Part shown: positions 60,395 through 64,000 of the stretch, one piece after another
Layout: each line of letters begins with the position of its first letter
How positions within the stretch are numbered: the first letter of the stretch is position 1
Notes under the pieces: model-generated
Databases searched by the model: none
Seen by the model: only the letters and a program-made list of their open reading frames with translations
Told to the model about the DNA's origin: nothing
Program-made: the position numbers and the translations under genes
Assembly: GCA_002205965.3 (NCBI GenBank)
Contig: NADL03000528.1
Location: 62,001 to 126,000, forward strand
Origin: Kappaphycus alvarezii
Taxonomy: Eukaryota; Rhodophyta; Florideophyceae; Gigartinales; Solieriaceae
Length of the DNA stretch: 64,000 bases
Direction of reading: 5' to 3'

Positions 60395-60896
60395 TACAGA
60401 CCAGATGCGGTTTTACTCGCGGTCAAATAATGTACCGATGACAGACCCGTATGACATCACAGTCTCCTCACCTTTCCAACAGTGCTTCCTATCCAAGGGA
60501 GCTCGGGAAGCGCGCGTTGCCGCCGATGCGGCAGAACGACGGAAACTGGGGGACTTCGCGACCAAAATCGCCGCTATTCCTGGCCATGCTTCACCGGGAC
60601 GCCCGCTTCTCGGCTGGCAGTTTGTCCCGCTAGCCTTTGATTCCCTGGGATGCCCATCGGAGACTACATCCAAGGTGTTCGACGAGTATGCGGCCGCCAT
60701 CGCGGCCCGTATCGGAAGCTTTAAGGCGAAGGTATCCTCTCGGATTTATCAAAAGCTCAGCTATGCCATTTGGTCCACGTGTGCAGCTTCAGCGATTGGT
60801 CGTAGCCCGCAACATGAAGAAGTTTGCCTCCCGCTCCAAAGCTACATAGTCAATTTTAGTGGCCCTTCACAAGTATTGAAGAAAATTAATGAGTAA
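60395..60896 (+). mobile_element. LINE 3' end, first copy
   Basis: Plus-strand frame of about 160 codons carrying the endonuclease core: S-R-S-N-N, then Y-D-I-T-V-S-S-P-F-Q, A-A-D-A-A-E-R-R-K, then W-Q-F-V-P-L-A-F-D-S-L-G and Y-Q-K-L-S-Y-A-I-W-S-T. It is a paralogue of the piece at 61.5 kb and lies head to head with the minus-strand LINE 5' part. The zinc knuckle and everything upstream are missing. Confidence 0.7.
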
Positions 60897-61071
60897 AAAC
60901 CCACACTATCGAGATCATGTATACTGTACTGTTCACTTCAGAGACATACAGAACTGTAATGAGTAAAAATGTTATCTGTACTGTACTGTACAGTACTTGC
61001 TGCATCATCATTCATCAATCACTTTTTCTCGGTTCTTTTTGAATTGCTCCCGGTGTTAACATAAAGCAAAT
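60897..61071. other. Short spacer with CTGTACTG repeats
   Basis: Holds CTGTACTGTACTGTACAGTAC-like sequence (about 60977-60997), which can fold back on itself. Probably the 3' UTR of the preceding LINE copy. Confidence 0.5.
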
Positions 61072-61990
61072 TTGAACTTCGCAAGACCCAAAAAGTCCTT
61101 GGTGCGATGGAAGAAATTATTCAGTTCCGGCATCTGCCGCCAGCCATACTTAGAGACGCCTGCTGCAGCCTTTCTCACCGCACATCCGTCTGCGGCTGCG
61201 GTCAGCCGGACCTACAGTAAGGTGTGGTCAGTGATGCTACGCCGCCACCTGGGAGTTCACGTGTTTGACGACACTGTGCCGCTGCAATGCCCGGAGTGCA
61301 GCGGTTGTCTGGAAAACCATGGGATAGACCGGATATATCTTCCAAGAGTAAAACATCCAAACCTTTCCCGTCCTCGGAGTGCAACAGGCCCATGGACAAC
61401 CGAGGTGACCATGCAGCGGATTTTTGCAAAAAAGGCCTGGGATGGACTAACCTGCACAATGCCGTAGTGAAGGTATTTGGCCGACAAGTGTTCAAAGCAG
61501 CAGGAGTCGGCGTCTAATACGAGGTGAAATACTTACTTCCCGGACTGAATGCACGGCCTGCCGACATTCTAGTGTACCCGAGGTCGGAAGAGATCAACAC
61601 CTTGCCGCCCCTCCCGGTGGCATACGACGTCACAGTAACATCGCCATTCCAAGAGGGGTTCATGTCCATTGGAGCGCGTGGGGCGCGCGCCGTTGCCAAT
61701 GCAGCGGAAAGACGGAAAAATAGGGAGCTTGCCAGCAAAGTAGCAGCCATCCCCGGTGAAGCCATCCCAGGACGATCAAAACTGGAATGGAAGTTTGTGC
61801 CGCTAGCCTTCGACTCACTTGGAAAGCTTTCTGCGACGACGTCGAAGGTAATCGACGAATACGCGGTCGCTGTCGCAACCCCGCAGCGGATGCTCGACGG
61901 GAGGAGTGAAGACTCGGCTTTATCAGCAGCTTAGTTTTGCGATTTGGTCCACGTGTGCCGCGTCTGTAATATGTCGCGCCCCCACAACAT
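61072..61990 (+). mobile_element. LINE 3' end, second copy
   Basis: In three successive frames: C-P-E-C half of the zinc knuckle (61.29 kb), then G-D-H-A-A-D-F-C with L-H-N-A-V-V-K-V-F-G (61.4 kb), then R-P-A-D-I-L-V-Y-P-R ... A-Y-D-V-T-V-T-S-P-F-Q and F-V-P-L-A-F-D-S-L-G (61.56-61.85 kb). Knuckle (C-X2-C ... H-X4-C), HN, and R-P-x-D followed about 20 residues later by D-V is the restriction-like endonuclease layout of R2-type LINEs. The part between C-P-E-C and G-D-H-A is the stretch found again at the start of the window. Two frame changes and a 5' truncation. Confidence 0.75.
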
Positions 61991-62049
61991 GCAGAGTTTA
62001 GCCACCGTATTCAAACATAATTTTGTTAGGTTTGTTACAGTGGGGTATT

Positions 62050-62093
62050 CAGGACTTTGCATGTTGCACCTGCATATGTCTGTGGTAAAGTAA
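62050..62093 (+). repeat. 44-bp motif shared with 29227-29270
   Basis: Lies about 115 bases past the LINE frame end and 66 bases before the stop of the EndoU gene on the other strand. Confidence 0.6.
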
Positions 62094-62159
62094 TCGAAGG
62101 GATTGAGTCCAGTTTATGCACTGTACCGAGAAAATGTCTATCTTGAAATCCGATCTACT

Positions 62160-63452
62160 CTAGGCGGTTGCTTCTTTGACAACGAGGTTATCCCCGCCAT
62201 CCCAATACAGCACGGCTCCCTGCGACCTCGCTGCCGACCGATCATATCGCACCTTTTGAACTGTCTCTCCATCCGGATTCAGAACCTTTATCACACCTCC
62301 TTTATTCGACAACTGCAGGCTTCCTCGAGCCGGCAATGTGAACGTTTGCATGGATCCAGCGTCGAGATCAACATCTCCAAACTCGATAAAGGAGTTGTTT
62401 GGCCCTACCACGCGCCACCCTTGCAAATTCACCGTGCCGCTACCGAACATGTTCATAACTGAAATCTTCTCTTTCCCGGTATCATCCCCTTCAGGGTTGG
62501 CCACAGCTGCTACCAGCCGAATTGGCCCCGCTACCGTAACCTCACTGGTCGCATTCGTCTCCGGCTCCGGTGGTGGGCTTGGGTCAGTCGCAAGGGTCGA
62601 ATCAGCGGGCGCACCGACGAGGACACGCTTGAATACAGGGAAAAAGGTGATTATACTCCTCCCGTCTGGTCCCTTGAATAATCGGAGCTCGATCTCCGCG
62701 CCTTCTATGTGTGCAATGTTACTCGCTGCGGTCTCAGCCCAGGCGCGCACCATTCCCATAGCCATTAACCCCTCCACACTGAGGCCTATGAAGAAGCCAC
62801 CGACATTTTTGACAATCTTTGTCCCCCCAATGTCCCAAGAAAACATCATCGTAGCCAATTCAGGTGTGACGAGGCCAGATTGCGTATTGCCGTACCTGGC
62901 ACCTCCGTAGTGAATCTTGTCCATTTTGTGGAGGTAAAAGTACCACCAATGAAGGCCACCCACCGAGTTTTTCGAGGCATTCCATTCGCCCAAAAAGACA
63001 TGTTCGAAACCGGACACGGTGGGCGATGAACCTGAGGTAAACGTGCGAAACCACGTCTCGCGGACAAACGCGTACCACGAGGCATCGGTAAACTTCCTTT
63101 CGTTCTCTTTGGATATAAACTCGCGGGCCATACGCATGGGCTCCCTGTCGACGATGTACTCAAGCAGGTCCTCTATCTCGGCGTTTTCTTCAGGGGTGAT
63201 GTCATCGCGAACGGAGGAGAGGAGGTCGTAATTGTCGAAGAGAGCCTCGGCGAGTTCATATGATTTGCGCTTGTGTGGGGGAATGACTACTTTTCCGAGT
63301 AGTTTCTTGGGAGCGTCAGAGTCAATGGACTCATTTACTTCAACGTAGCCTTGCTCGGGATCAAAAGGTTCCCCCGGTATGATAGGTTTAACTCCACTGC
63401 CCAAGGTCAAGTCGGCGTCAAATATCTTTTGGTAGATGCCAGATCGGCTCAT
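62160..63452 (-). CDS. EndoU-type endoribonuclease fused to a lamin-tail domain
   Basis: Intronless frame of 430 residues from ATG at 63452. Residues about 40-280 match the EndoU (XendoU) family, metal-dependent RNases that cut at uridines: a helical N-terminal part, then the catalytic block with G-F-E-H-V-F-L-G-E (His151), G-G-L-H-W-W-Y-F-Y (His168) and a lysine at 212 or 215 before G-G-F-F-I-G-L-S. This is the His-His-Lys triad with family-like spacing. Residues about 300-420 form a lamin-tail (Ig-like) domain: V-A-N-P-E-G-D-D, then I-S-V-M-N, L-Q-G-W-R-V, L-S-N-K-G-G and V-Q-K-V-R-Y. A Pro/Asp/Thr linker (280-300) joins them. No signal peptide or membrane segment, so it should be intracellular. 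Looks whole. No neighbours in an operon; the fusion suggests binding to a surface, protein or DNA through the tail. Confidence 0.88.
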   Translation of the reverse strand: MSRSGIYQKIFDADLTLGSGVKPIIPGEPFDPEQGYVEVNESIDSDAPKKLLGKVVIPPHKRKSYELAEALFDNYDLLSSVRDDITPEENAEIEDLLEYIVDREPMRMAREFISKENERKFTDASWYAFVRETWFRTFTSGSSPTVSGFEHVFLGEWNASKNSVGGLHWWYFYLHKMDKIHYGGARYGNTQSGLVTPELATMMFSWDIGGTKIVKNVGGFFIGLSVEGLMAMGMVRAWAETAASNIAHIEGAEIELRLFKGPDGRSIITFFPVFKRVLVGAPADSTLATDPSPPPEPETNATSEVTVAGPIRLVAAVANPEGDDTGKEKISVMNMFGSGTVNLQGWRVVGPNNSFIEFGDVDLDAGSMQTFTLPARGSLQLSNKGGVIKVLNPDGETVQKVRYDRSAARSQGAVLYWDGGDNLVVKEATA

Positions 63453-64000
63453 GATTACTGTTGCAGAATGGTTGCACGCTGAAGGCGGGCAATTGTAGAC
63501 AAACTTTTCTGTTGTAGCCTCTGTTTAAGTACCGTAGAAGGTAAAAGCCATGCTGGAGTGTTGCATGAGTTTTGAGAGACGTTACTGGATTTTCTGGCTG
63601 TAAGCTTTCCTAGCCTTATAATGGATCATACGGACGGATCCCGAGGGACTGTAACAACATGAGGTAGGTCATTTTATTTTATTGGCACTAACGCTGCTCA
63701 TTGGTGCGATGAAGTACGTACGGGGAGAGTAAGGTGGTGAACATGTATTTAAACTCAGTAAGGCGAGGTTCAACTGCGAGAACTAGGTCAGCTGAAAACC
63801 GGGGGAGTTCACAAACTGCGGGTAATGCACGCTTTAGCCCTGCTGTAAATGCTAACATTCACTTAAGGAACTAGAGATCTTGAAGTGGTTTAATACCGTT
63901 TCTTGGTTCCCACATGCCGACTATTTGTACCTTTTACAATACATGAAGTAAAGAGGGGAAATTTTTGGGTTATTTTAATGCATGGAAGATGTGGTCGGTT
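63453..64000. other. Upstream region of the EndoU gene, otherwise empty
   Basis: Should contain the EndoU promoter on the minus strand; I see no clear TATA box in the first 100 bases. No other gene or repeat recognised. Confidence 0.4.

Noticed and set aside
62338-62910. 190-codon plus-strand frame
   Set aside because: Antisense to the EndoU-lamin-tail gene, whose catalytic motifs are clear.
1-64000. CRISPR arrays, rRNA, complete tRNA genes, bacterial operons
   Set aside because: No regularly spaced repeats, no rRNA-like sequence, no complete cloverleaf with A and B boxes, and no operon-like gene runs were seen.

Overview
The window looks like nuclear DNA of a eukaryote in a gene-poor, retroelement-packed region. 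Reasons: GT-AG splicing signals and TATA boxes, no bacterial operon structure, a primer site matching eukaryotic initiator tRNA-Met, chromodomain-bearing Gypsy elements, and one clean intronless host gene beside nested transposons. A florideophyte red alga such as Chondrus would fit (compact single-exon genes, many Gypsy and Copia elements), but this is inference with low to moderate confidence. By my tally about 46 of 64 kb belongs to LTR retroelements, all of them fossils.

Layout. 0-1.9 kb: short LINE scraps and a possible cluster of small secreted-protein genes (518-1125, 1372-1527). 1.95-5.1 kb: badly decayed minus-strand Copia related to a young copy further on. 5.4-7.3 kb: two plus-strand Gypsy pieces. 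7.5-11.5 kb: minus-strand Gypsy. 11.6-12.2 kb: LINE endonuclease scrap. 12.5-14.7 kb: an RG-rich open frame and a candidate host gene for a secreted, ten-cysteine protein with one mini-intron and a TATA box. 14.863-21.009 kb: full-length chromovirus with ACTGG target duplications. 21.9-22.9 kb: 3' end of a LINE, split by a young 5.6-kb Copia (22.908-28.496 kb, target duplication GTCAG). 28.5-32.1 kb: mostly unassigned. 32.17-44.1 kb: old Gypsy whose 5' LTR is split by a Copia (32.381-37.910 kb). 44.391-48.173 kb: minus-strand Copia. 48.261-58.191 kb: a 9.9-kb minus-strand Gypsy with GTAC at both ends, one LTR holding a solo LTR and the other an unidentified 0.64-kb insert. 58.3-62.1 kb: LINE 5' and 3' pieces, head to head. 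62.160-63.452 kb: intact minus-strand gene for an EndoU-type endoribonuclease fused to a lamin-tail domain, the only confident host gene.

The genes do not form a pathway. The history readable here is repeated nesting: LINE then Copia; Gypsy then Copia; Gypsy then solo LTR. The most interesting non-transposon signals are the EndoU-lamin-tail fusion, the spliced secreted cysteine-rich gene at 13.8-14.5 kb, a pair of tandem hairpins with a compensatory base change in the chromovirus leader, and the half-tRNA primer site of the young Copia.
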